A stretch of 64,000 nucleotides of DNA from positions 62,931 to 126,930 of the forward strand of contig VXBA01000674.1 in the NCBI GenBank assembly GCA_013399895.1, written 5' to 3'. This document shows, piece by piece, positions 48,501 through 58,826 of the stretch (its first letter is position 1; each line of letters opens with the position of its first letter). The notes under the pieces were generated by a model, which did not search any database, was not told where the DNA came from, and saw nothing but the letters and a program-made list of their open reading frames with translations. The position numbers and the translations under genes are program-made. Origin of the DNA: Serilophus lunatus (Eukaryota; Chordata; Aves; Passeriformes; Eurylaimidae).

Positions 48501-50054
48501 GACGATATGTTTCCAAGATGTTTGTGATATGACTATGATGAACTTAAAATGGTGAGGTATCAGCTAGGTCTATAGAGTATTTTTTCATGTTTCACCTATG
48601 AATTTCCTATGAATTTTTTTTGATATTTGGTAATTCCTTTATTGCTTTCCTTTGTATAATAATCTATGTAATCTTTGTGATTTTTTTTACCTCAGGCTTT
48701 ATGCATTGTATTAGAATGATTAAGAAGCACAGATACCATTGTCTCTGTCCCTTGATTTTGTTAAATGAAATTTTGATGAAGAGACGTCAAGATTGCAGTG
48801 AGAATGTTACCTCCATTAACATTAGCACAAATGTGCTTGTAAATGTTTTAATGCACATGTGCGTCCTTTGAACATTTTAACAGCATGACATAAACTACTG
48901 AATATTCACAAAGCACAGAGTAATTGCATTCATAGTTTCTATTGTAACAAATGGGCACAACCTTTTTTAATGCAACATTTCTCCAACTTCATAGTATGCA
49001 TCAAAATACATTTGGATTGTTTATGATTGATGTGGTCATCCTTTTATGGTTCCTGTGGGCTAGATAGAAATAGAAATATAGGGCAGGAGTCTCCATTATT
49101 GTGCAGCTGCTTTTCTCTGCACTGTCAGCATAAACACACATGAAAGCTGGAGGATCTGGCTCAGCACAAATGTAATTCTGAGATGAGGAGCTGCTGTGGG
49201 GCACCTACATTTCTCTTCCTTAGTGTTGTTGAGATAACATCAAAGGGATGCTTGTCCACAGGGAAAAGGCAATGAGGAAGGCAATGTAGCATCTCAGTCA
49301 CATTTGTTCACGTTAACTGTTGGTTGTGATTTTGGTGTGTTATGGACAAGCAGTAACTGGAAGAGCTTTTGAGCATTTCTGATAGAATGGAAAGCAAATG
49401 GCCCTCTCACAAAGCAGCATCAAGTTAAGCAAGACTCAGATGTAGCCAGCCGGTAGGTGAGGTTTAGGCAGTTTGAGGCTCTAGTTCTATATTCTAAAAA
49501 GCATGAAGACATCTGAAGGCTCACAAAAAGCACTCAGTAATACTTTCCAATAGGATTTGTAGCCACAGGCACACATTTCTGAAAAATGGCAAAATTAAAG
49601 CAATTTATTCAACTATAACTGATTTCTGGAAATGATATGGGAGGCTAATACTTCCTTTTTGGTAAAGCTGAGATTCTTATTTTCTTCCTTTTCAAAGTAG
49701 TGCTTATCTGTGGGACTTAGACTACTAATGAGCTTAGGAGAGTCCAAAACTGTTGACCTTCCAACTGAAAGCTCTTTTTATCTTTCTGTACCTGTGATAA
49801 GTGCTGTCTATAAGCACTGTCAGGATCTGTTCACTTTCTGTTTTACAAATAGGTATATGTAGATCAGAATTAAATACCTGATCTATTTCTGAAGTTAAGG
49901 AAGAATGGAAGAAAGAAGCAGTGTTGCAATAGTTCAGCAGAAGAAATCTGCCTAATATTATTGGATATATCTTTCACCAATTTAAATGTGTCTAAACGAA
50001 ATGGACATTGAAGAATTTTTTTGGTCTCCATGACTGAATATTTTGCATTAAATA
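45526..50054. other. Unique non-coding DNA
   Basis: No gene is recognised. Open frames reach 103 codons (46790-47101, minus) and have no domain. The block 48050-48095 ('GTTGAGAGCTGGGAAGCCTG') faintly resembles a tRNA-derived ancient SINE, but it lacks a second supporting block. Confidence 0.45.
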
Positions 50055-50522
50055 CACACACAGAATCACACACACAGAATTAACAAGGTTGGAAAAGACC
50101 GTAGAGATCATCAAGTCCAACCTTTTACCTAACTTAACAACCTATCCAACACCAATCCATCATCTAGACCATCTAAACCATGTCACTAAGTTCACCATCC
50201 AACACATCCAGGGGTGCTGACTCCACCACCTCCCTGGGAAGCTCATTCCAGTGGAAAATCACTCTCTCTGTTAAAAGGTTTCCCCTAATATCCAACTTAA
50301 ACCTCCCCTGATGCAGCCTGTGTCCTCTCGTCCTGTCACTGGGAGCCTGAGAGAAGAGCCCGACCCCTGCCTGACTACAACCTCCTTTCAGGTAGTTAGA
50401 GACAGCGATAAGGTCTCCCCTGAGCCTCCTCTTCTCCAGGCTAGACAACCCCAGCTCCCTCAGCTGCTCCTCACAGGGCTTGTGCTCCAGCCCCTTCACT
50501 ATCCTTGTTGCCCTTGTCTGGA
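50055..50522 (-). repeat. CR1 LINE, 5'-truncated, minus strand
   Basis: The minus strand encodes a continuous CR1 reverse transcriptase C-terminus: R-A-T-R-I-V-K-G-L-E-H-K-P, then L-E-K-R-R-L-R-G-D-L-I-A-V, then F-H-W-N-E-L-P-R-E-V-V. It is followed by the 3' UTR and a 3' end that reads AACCTTGTTAATTCTGTGTG with a repeated ATTCTGTG unit. The frame is open from about 50522 down to 50173, so this copy is young relative to the others. It belongs to the same 3'-end type as the 41-kb copy. The 5' break is at the 'GGGCAACAAGG' region. No clear target duplication is seen. Confidence 0.93.
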
Positions 50523-52494
50523 GAAAATAATAGTTTTGTCTCTTCATAGTTCTCATTTTCAGTAGAACCTGAATCCTTAACTAAAAAGTAATTAGGCTCT
50601 TAATGTGACTCTGAAGATTTAAACAAACACACAGGCAACATTGCTTTCCTTAATCAGAGTAACTCTATTTATTTTTTTTTTCATTTTTTTTTATATAGTC
50701 TTTTAATCCTTCTAATATTCTTCAAGATAAGCTAACTACTGTCTGTGTACCTGAGGGATTGTTCAATGTAGACAGAATTTGCTTCTTTCACTACTGAAAA
50801 AAAATCACAATCCATTTAATCTGACAAGTGAAACATTTGATTACATGTTACCTACACAGTACTGCTTTTTTTCTTGTTGAGTCAGAAAAGGAAATAAACA
50901 CAGAAATGTGTCTGCTAAATTTCCAAGCTAGCAATCTCTTGAAGGAAACCATGATCCTGACAGGTGCAAATGCTCGACTCTCAGGTTTAGGGTCTCATGA
51001 GCCTTTCAAAGGTTTCTCTCCTCACTTCATTGATCCAAAATAAACTTCAGTACTTAGGAGAAATCAAAATAAGGAAAATGTTTCATGTAACACAGTCTGG
51101 TACTGAGCAAAGAAAAGGAAGAGAGAAAAAAAGAAAGAGAAAGAAGGTGATTTTTGACATTAATTCCAATTCCGTGATTCACGTTTTGGAGTTAACCTTT
51201 CACTGAGTATCTCTATTGTTGGCTGTAGCAGTAGAAATGCTACTGTTTAATTACTAGCCATGAAACTAGTAGTTAACATAGCAATTGCCTCTCTAGTCCA
51301 TAATTTCACAATTTGCAAAATCCTGGACACTATGCGCCTTACCATAGCCTTCCTTTACCTGGAGGACAATTGCTTGTTTTTGTTCTTGACTAGCTTATGA
51401 GGTTTGTGCCACTGTATATAGTTAAAAAACATGTGAGGAAAAATTATAATGATATACTGCAAAATGGATACATATATCATGCTTACAGTTATATCAGCTG
51501 AGGGGCAGCCTCTCTGACTGGGAGACAAATTACTCTGTGCACCTTTCTCCTCTTCAAGCACTAGTAGAAACACTGCTTGAGAACTTATAGCTAGCAGTGG
51601 ACTAAAAAGAAAAATAAAAATCCAACTCAACACTGTTTTGATGTTTACCTTTAAAGTACAATCACCGATATCTTCTGCCTAAAAAAAAGTGACTTCAGCC
51701 CAATTCTCGGCCTCAGCCGTCAGGTTTCAGCCACAGTACCACAGAGACATGAAGACAAGCTTGAAGAGCTATTGTGTTTACCAATACTAATACTAATAAA
51801 TACTAATACTACTAATAATAGAAATAGCCTATTCCTCTGAAAGGGCTTCTGAGACATTAGTTCAGCCCTGAGCACATCTAAAATTAATTATGAAACAATA
51901 TTATTCTCTGTGCCACATATATTTGTGTATTCACATATAAAAATACACATACACAGTTATATATATACATGGCTTTTTTCAGGAGTGAAAAACTCACTGG
52001 GGCCAACATGCAAACCATCTTCCTTTCTCAATTAGAATAAATTAGTGCTGAATGCCGAGGTTAATATTCACTATGAATTGGGGCCTGCACAGCTGGGATT
52101 CTCAGTGCTGTTTGATCTGCCCTTTCAAGCTCTGATGGTCCCACTAAATTGCATTTAATGGACATGGAGCTGAAGCTCAAAAAAATGAGGGGACTTGTTA
52201 TAAAACAATAGAGAAAACTTAGCTCACATGCACACCTGTTGTTTGTAGTTCATAAAAGACTTCATCCTGATGTGGAGGGGAAGATTTCATGAAGCACTCT
52301 GCTGGCATTGTTTGCTTGAATTTCAGAAGTGCAACTGCCATTTTTGGGGAATCAGGTTTACAGTTGTTACAGCCAGGGATGAATTTTATGGGCTGCATTT
52401 GTATTTGGCTAGTCACATCAGAACGGTGTGTGACACACCTGCACACTCCGTTGGTAGAAAGAAAACTATTCTGAACAATTATTAGCCAGACATA
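50523..52494. other. Unique AT-rich non-coding DNA
   Basis: No gene is recognised. It contains T-rich homopolymer tracts at 50668-50692, a GA-rich tract at about 51107-51145 and a TA-rich stretch at about 51915-51972. Open frames are short and uninformative. Confidence 0.5.
51783..51821. repeat. (TACTAA)n-type imperfect simple repeat
   Basis: Repeated AATACTAATACTAATAAA-type units over about 39 bases, imperfect and AT-rich. Confidence 0.8.
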
Positions 52495-52505
52495 TCTGAG
52501 TTAAA

Positions 52506-54816
52506 GAAGCTGACTCAGAATAATGCCCTCCTTGATCAGCTGCTTGTCAACAGAGTGGATCTCATGAGCAAAGGGGAGATTGGTGGCCATCTTGGCCACA
52601 GCGACCACAAAAAGATTGAGTTCAAAAATCTCTTGACAGTAGGAAAATTGCCAGCAAAATTTTAACTCTGGACATGAGGAGAGCAGACTTCAGGCTGCTC
52701 AGGGAATTAGTAAGTAAGGTCCACTGGAAAAATATTTTTGCAGGTGCTGGGGTCTGTCACTACTGGTCACTTTTTAAACATCACTTCCTAAGGGCACAGG
52801 AGCAGGCAATTCCCAAGTGTCGGAAATCAAGCAGGCAAGGCAGAAGGCTGGCTTGCCTAAGCAGGGATCTTCTCTTGTAAATAAGGGGAAAAAGCAAGGT
52901 GTATGCCCAGTGGAAGCAAGGTCAAGTGATATGGGAAGAATACAGAGATTCTGTTTGCTGCTGTAGGGAGAAAATCTGTGTGGCCAAAGCTCAACTGGAA
53001 TTGAAGCTGCCAGAAATGTGGGGGACAATAAAAAGAGTTTTTTCAAATACATTCACGGGAATAAACAGTATAGAAATATCATTGTCCCGTTACAAGATGA
53101 GGATGGTCACCTCACAGACAGGGACAGAGATGAGGCAGAGCTGTTTAATGCTTTCTCTGCCTCTGTTTTCAACACGGATGAGGGACCAAGGGAGTGGGTC
53201 TCATTGTCCTGAACTGGAAGACTGTGTCTGCTAGAATGACGAATTCCCAGCTGACCCTGAAATTGTGCACAATCTGCTGCTCCAGCTGGATCCCTACAAG
53301 TCCATGGGGCCTGATGGAATTCACCCCTGAATCCTCAAAGAGCTACCCTGATGCCATCTCAAAAATTCTGTGACTTTCGAGCAGTCTTAGGAATCTGGAG
53401 ATTTCCCAGATGATTAGAAACTAGCAAATGTCACAGTTCTCAAGAAGGGCAAGGAGGACCCTGGAAACTACAGGCTTGTAAATCTCACTTCAGTGCCTTG
53501 TGAAGTTATGGAGAAGATTATTCTGGGAAGTATTGAAAAACACCTGAAAGATAACAGAGTCATTGGCCACAGCCAAGACAGCTTCATGAGAGGAAAGTCC
53601 TGCTGATCAAAGTTGATTTCCTGTTATGACAAGGTAACTCACCTGGTTGATCAAGGGAAGTCAGTTGATGTCTTGTTTTTGGGTTTCAGTAAAGCTTTCT
53701 ATACTGTCTCTCACAGGATCCTTCTGGACAAACTGTCCAGCCCACAGCTGGATAAACACAGCATGTGGTGGGTGAGCAATTGGCTCATGGGTCAAGCACA
53801 AAGGGCAACAGTGAATGGGGTAACATCAGACTGGTGACCTGTTACTAGTGGAGTTTCGCATCTTAGGCCCTGTGCTCTTCAACATCTTCGTAAATGACTT
53901 GGACACAGGACTGGAAGAGATACTGATCAAGTTTGCACATGGTACAAAACTGAGAGGAACTGTTGACTCCGTCAGTGGCAGGGAGGCCTTGCAGAGAGAC
54001 CTTGACAAATTAGAGGACCAGGCAATCACTAACCATAAGAAGTTCAACAAGGGGAAATGCTGGATTCTGCATCTTGAATGGGGCAGCCCTGGATGGATGT
54101 AAAGCCTGGGGAATGAGATACTGCAAAGCAGTGCCACAGAAAGGGACCTGGGGGTCCTGGTTGTTGGCAAATTGAATATGAGTCAGCAGCGCCATGGCAG
54201 CCAGGAGGATCAACCATGTCCTGAGTGGCATCAGGCAAAGGATTGCCAGCCAATTTAGGGAAGGGATTGTCTTGCTCTGTTCTGCACTGTTGTGGCCTCA
54301 CCTTGAATATTGTGGCAGTTTTGGGCACTGCAATATATAGCAAGATATTCAGCTACTACAGAGTGTCCAAAGGAGGGCAACGAAGATGGTGAAGGGCCTT
54401 GAGGGGAAACTGTATGAGGAGCAGCTGATGTCACTTGGTTTGTTCAACCTGGAGAAGAGGAGATGGAGAGGAGACCTCATTGCAGTTACAACTTTCTCGT
54501 GAGGGGAAAAGGAGAGTCAGGCACTGATCTCTTCCCTGTGGTTACTGGTGACAAGTCCTGAGGTAATGGCCCGAAGTTGTGTCAGGGGAGGTTTAGGTTG
54601 GATATTAGAAAAAGATTCTTCACCCAGAGAATGGCTGGGTGCTGGAAGAGGCTCCCAGGAAAGTGATCACAGCACCAAACCTGACAGAGTTCAAGAAGTG
54701 TTTGGATGATACTCTCAGGAACATGGTGTGACTCTTGGGAATAGTCCTGTTCAGGGCCATGAGTTGGACTCAATGATCCTTCTGGGTCCCCTCCAACTCA
54801 GCATCTTCTGCAATTC
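52506..54816 (+). pseudogene. CR1 LINE ORF2 remnant (endonuclease end and reverse transcriptase)
   Basis: The largest element in the window, a CR1 non-LTR retrotransposon truncated at its 5' end. Order: end of the APE-type endonuclease (A-L-L-D-Q-L-L-V-N-R, with S-D-H at 52600-52608); linker (R-R-A-D-F-R-L-L-R-E-L-V); reverse transcriptase palm; C-terminus (V-Q-R-R-A-T-K-M-like from 54363); 3' UTR ending CCAACTCAGCATC…ATTCTCTGA. It is clearly dead. In motif A the catalytic Asp is Gly (53682-53684, L-G-F-S-K-A-F). A TGA stops the frame at 53835. A small deletion removes the P-Q-G motif near 53855. The F-A-D-D catalytic box reads F-A-H-G (53932-53943). Frames switch several times. TCTGAGTTAAA flanks both ends (52495-52505 and 54817-54827), an 11-bp candidate target duplication. 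Confidence 0.95.
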
Positions 54817-54827
54817 TCTGAGTTAAA

Positions 54828-55694
54828 TTGATTGATTTCACCCATGCAGTCTATTGAAGGCTTACGCCACTGCAGTAACCTTATGGAAACATGCTCCAAA
54901 CCTTTCTTGTCCTGCAAGGTGGCACTCAAAATTTATACCAACTGAAAAATTACAATTTTATATTGATGCTCTTTTTGATCATTTCCTGGGATATTCATAA
55001 TAGAGGGAGGTGCAAACTGAAAAATATATCCTTTAATTTCTTTGAAGATTTTAGTAGACTTTACTAAATGTTTCTTACCAAATAAGCATGACAAATATTT
55101 AATATTTTTTCTCAAATAATTGAATGCAATTTCTGTCTTCTTGACCTTAGACTTATATATGTATTAATCTATTCTTTCATAAATTTATCTGTGTGCCCAG
55201 GATTGCTCTTGAGATCCAGTTGCTAGGCCTGGTCTTTAGATTTTGATAACAATAGTGGTTCTTGCCTATGATCCTTAAATCAGTATGGTGCTATATAAAT
55301 CTGGAAAGACAAAAGAAATTTAGTTACTAGAAAAAAGTCATCATCTAAATCATCTGTATTTAGTTAGAATATAGAAATAAAATGGATTGTCTCCTCCTTT
55401 TTACACATAATACAGACAATAACATTTCATCTGAATATAATCTGAAAATTTTAGATATAAACTGGATGTTTATTTTTACAAAAAGCCAAGAAAATGTGTA
55501 GTGGAAGTATAGACTAATTTATACTGATGTGCTGATTACTTTCAATCCCAGCCTCTAATATATACCTCAAAATGGAACAGTAAAGCTGATACTTTGTGAA
55601 GTCCACATATATCCTTATGTCACATGTATTGATTTCACTATGACTGTGTGTGAAATTGTAGAAACCTTTCTGAGGGATGTTTCTTAGCATGCAG
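54828..55694. other. Unique AT-rich non-coding DNA
   Basis: No gene is recognised. The motif 'ATGGTGCTATATAAATC' (about 55286) is reminiscent of the extreme 3' end of L2/SINE elements (ggtgctatataaat), but no further block supports it. Confidence 0.45.
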
Positions 55695-55930
55695 ATAGAA
55701 TCATAGAATTAGAGAATGGTTTGAGTTGGAAGGGACCTTAAAGATCATCTAGTCAACCCCTCTGCCATGGGCAGGGAATCTTTCACTAGACAAGGTTAGT
55801 CAGAACCCCAACCAGCCTTGTCGTAAGCATTTCCAAAGATGGAGAGTCCACAACCTGTTCCTGTGTGTCACCACCTTCACAGTAAATAATTTCTTCATAA
55901 TATCTAAACTGAACCTACTCTCCTTCATCT
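55695..55930 (-). repeat. CR1 LINE 3' end, minus strand
   Basis: The plus strand starts with the inverted terminal octamers (ATAGAATCATAGAATTAG), then 'GAATGGTTTGAGTTGGAAGG', 'GACCTTAAAGATCATCTAGT' and continues through the inverted 3' UTR to about 'TAAACTGAACCTACTCTCC'. This is the most common avian CR1 3'-end type. It covers the 3' UTR and the last coding bases only. Confidence 0.93.
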
Positions 55931-56653
55931 TAAGTGAATTCTCATTTGAGTTAAGGGAGAAAAATTTTGCAAATTGGCTAAAAAAAGAAAAAAAAGAAGG
56001 CTTCCCCCCACTGTCTTTTTTTCCAGGTGGTAATAATAGTTTTGGGGAACTTGAAAAATACTGGTGGTCTCTGCAGCTAGGAAGTGTGTGACAGCACTGC
56101 AGGAGACAGGTTTACAATTTTAAGCCTACAATAGGCCATCATAATAATCTAATTTGACCTTTGGTATATTTTCTCTCCTTTCCTGGCCTTGCTCTTGAAT
56201 TTACCTGAATTAATTCCTGCTTCAGATCTATGACTATTGGCTGAGTTTGGATATTAGATAAATACCTGTGTTCAAAGAAGCCTGAGAAATGGCTATAATG
56301 AGAAGCTGTCTCCCAGAGAGTCTGAAAGTGTACTTTTCTAGCTTCTCTTCATGATTATTCACCTGACTGCTGGAGGGGACAAGAGTAGGACGGTTTCCAC
56401 TAAGAAAAAGGAATACTGCTATTGAACCTTTGCATTTCACATCCTTAAAACTCACTCTGGAGGAGCTCCAAGGTACTTTGCCTCTTCTTCAAGGAAAGAA
56501 TACGTTACTCTATGTTGTGGAGAGTTTCTTTTGGGAAACTGATAGGAATTTGCTCAGAAAATAGTCCGCAAAGGTGAAATGAATTGTAGAGTAAGAGCAA
56601 TTGGCCCAGCTACTGTAGGGAGGTAATTTAATTAGATCATTCAAGGAAAAGCA
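55931..56653. other. Unique non-coding DNA
   Basis: Nothing recognisable beyond an A/G-rich patch at 55979-56000. The longest open frame is 73 codons on the minus strand (56234-56455), without similarity. Confidence 0.5.
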
Positions 56654-56830
56654 ATTTCCCTTTCCCTTTCCTTTTCTCTTTCCCTTTCCCTTTCCCTCTC
56701 CCTTTTCCTCTCCCTTTTCCTCTCCCTTTTCCTCTCCCTCTCCCTTTCCCTTTCCCTTTCCCTCTCCCTTTCCCTTTCCCTTTCCCTTTCCCTTTCCCTT
56801 TCCCTCTCCCTCTCCCTTTCCTCCTTCCCT
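56654..56830. repeat. (TTTCCC)n polypyrimidine satellite-like tract
   Basis: A 177-base stretch made almost only of C and T, mainly TTTCCC hexamers mixed with CTCTCCC and TTTTCCTC variants. All purines are on the minus strand as GGGAAA units. It is not telomeric (that would be CCCTAA). Its length and purity predict unusual structures (triplex DNA, or G-quadruplex on the minus strand) and length polymorphism. Confidence 0.95.
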
Positions 56831-58519
56831 CAGTGTTTTAACTCTGGACTATAGAAAGGAATCAGCAAGAATACAAAGCAAAGACTGTAACATAAGGATA
56901 CTGCTTTCTATGATGACTGGTTTTGAGGCAGGTTGAAACTGGCAAGCTGAGAAAATTAGAGAGGGCTAAGGTTCAAAAAGTGATAGCATTGTTCTCAGTC
57001 ATATTCTTTCTTGAATTCCAAATGTCTGTAGATCATGGACTTATTTTGGCTTATTAAATATCTTAACTTTCAAATCTGGATTGAGATTCAAATCACTGCT
57101 GAATTTATGCTTCACTGATGGGAAGATATTAGATACAGACCAGTGATCAGCAGTTTGCTGTGGAGAAAGTCCAGGTGTGTTTTCTTAATTTATTAATCTT
57201 TACCTATTCCTTCCAAATAACCTGCTCTTAAAGGTGAATAATAAGATGCTCTGGACTGAAGCTTTCTGATTTTTATGAGTGATTATCTGTAAGACAGCAG
57301 TTGTTTTGTAAGGCCAACATGCCTGCTTCATAGCTGGCCTCAGGCCACTGCAAAAAATAGAGTGTTTTCTATTGAAATTTTTCTGATAAATGTGCAGAAT
57401 GGTGTGAGAGATATGCTGCATTTTGTCAATAGGCCACTGAGCCAAAAGCTTTGCAAAACATTAGAAGTGATTGTTTGTTTTTCTCCCTAAGAAATTTCTC
57501 TGATTCCACCTGCCATTTCTGTTTTGATGGTCATGTGTAGTGGCATAATATGAAAATGGCTTTTGATGCTAAGAATGGTAAGTTACACAGTGGAGCTCTA
57601 TTTTTTGCCTTAAGTATCTTGTCTCCTTATCTACTATTATGAACCCTCCAGGATGGAGTTTCCTCTAAAATAGAACAAGTGTGTGCAGCGGCTGCTGTAA
57701 GGCCAGCCTGAGAACTTGCTTGGAGAGCCAAGCAATGGCTTTAGGGAAGCGTCTCCACGGAAAACACGGGACATTACAGAGGGCTGGGAGTCAGGAATGA
57801 AGTGGTACAGCTGCAGAGACGTGTATCTCCTTTTATCCTTGCAAAGGTTCCCTAAGAGCTATAGGTGGTGGTAGGTTAGTGGTCTACTATGCTCTTACGC
57901 TGTAGGTAATATTTTGTAACAGAGGGGCTGTTTTAATAATACATAGCTTATTAGATACATATAAAAGAATAGCACCTGGATAGAACAGTGGTATAATAGT
58001 GTAATAATTGTATCATAAACAACAGTAGTTTTACTACAAAAACATACAACTATGTAAAAAAAATATGGTAGTTATGGGGAGTTCATTGTTGGAATTATCT
58101 AACTATAAAAGATGTAAAAGTACAAATTTGGGTAGGGACCAAAGTACTTTATGTTATTTTTATTAAAAGGGTAAGCATGGAGTGCTTGTTGGGGATCACA
58201 ATGATCTTACTATCATTCACATCCCTGCATAGATTTGTTTTGTGACCTTCCCTAGTCATTGAGGTGAAGATTTTCAAACATAGATGAAGTGCTTATGTCC
58301 ATGTCTTACCATTTAATCAAAGTGGCTTGATTTTCAGAGTGTTTGTGTCTCCCCATCTCCTAATTCCAGTGTAAATCATGATTACTTGCAACCAAGTGAA
58401 TTTGGCAGCTGGGACTGTGATTACCCTTCATCCTTCCCACTCAGTACAACTGATGTTAGTGGTTTTCTTTGGATTTACTGAGGAAGATGTCACTCTTTGA
58501 TGAGCTTTTCAGGTTAATA
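56831..58519. other. Unique non-coding DNA
   Basis: No gene or repeat family is recognised. Open frames are at most about 81 codons. Around 57660-57790 the sequence is somewhat GC-richer (GAAGCGTCTCCACGG), without a recognisable element. Confidence 0.45.
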
Positions 58520-58615
58520 TTTTCAAAGGCATCTATCTATAGAGAGTTAATGTCCAGATCCTACTGAAAATCAGTAGGATATTGGTGGCTTATTCCCATA
58601 GATGCCTTTGGAAAA
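58520..58615. repeat. Nested palindromic repeat (MITE-like)
   Basis: The outer arms TTTTCAAAGGCATCTAT (58520-58536) and ATAGATGCCTTTGGAAAA (58598-58615) are inverted copies differing by one indel. Inside lies a perfect 10-bp hairpin, ATCCTACTGA / TCAGTAGGAT, with a 3-base loop (58558-58580). The text resembles an old sauropsid repeat (tttgaaggcacctaaa…ccattgaaagtcaatggg…aggtgcctttgaaaa). It is probably a decayed non-autonomous DNA transposon. Confidence 0.6.
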
Positions 58616-58762
58616 AAGAGTTATCATTTGCTGAATTTGATCATTAAAACAGACAGTGGAATTTGTTTTCACTCTGCAAGAAATCTATATCAGATCTTAG
58701 TCAGAACCCAGAGCTGAAATATTGAGAGAGTGGTGCTGTATTAATGATGATACTATAACTGT

Positions 58763-58826
58763 CATAGAATCATAGAATGGTTTGAGTTGGAAGAGACCTT
58801 AAAGATCATCTAGTTCCAACCCCCTT
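58763..58826 (-). repeat. CR1 LINE 3' tip, minus strand
   Basis: A very short copy: the inverted octamers TCATAGAATCATAGAATGG, then 'TTTGAGTTGGAAGAGACCTT', 'AAAGATCATCTAGTTCCAAC' and CCCC, after which the similarity stops. It is severely 5'-truncated (about 64 bp retained). It has the same 3'-end type as the copy at 55695. Confidence 0.93.

Noticed and set aside
50055..50522. Target-site duplication for the minus-strand CR1
   Set aside because: Only a 5-base AAATA-type match can be found near the ends, which is expected by chance in AT-rich DNA.
50311..50565. 84-codon plus-strand frame
   Set aside because: Antisense shadow of the minus-strand CR1 copy.
53826..54343. Overlapping minus-strand frames of 73-114 codons
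   Set aside because: They lie antisense to the 53-kb CR1 reverse transcriptase. Their apparent richness in Pro/Ser/His reflects the complementary strand of its coding sequence.
56654..56830. Interstitial telomeric repeat
   Set aside because: The unit is TTTCCC, not CCCTAA/TTAGGG.
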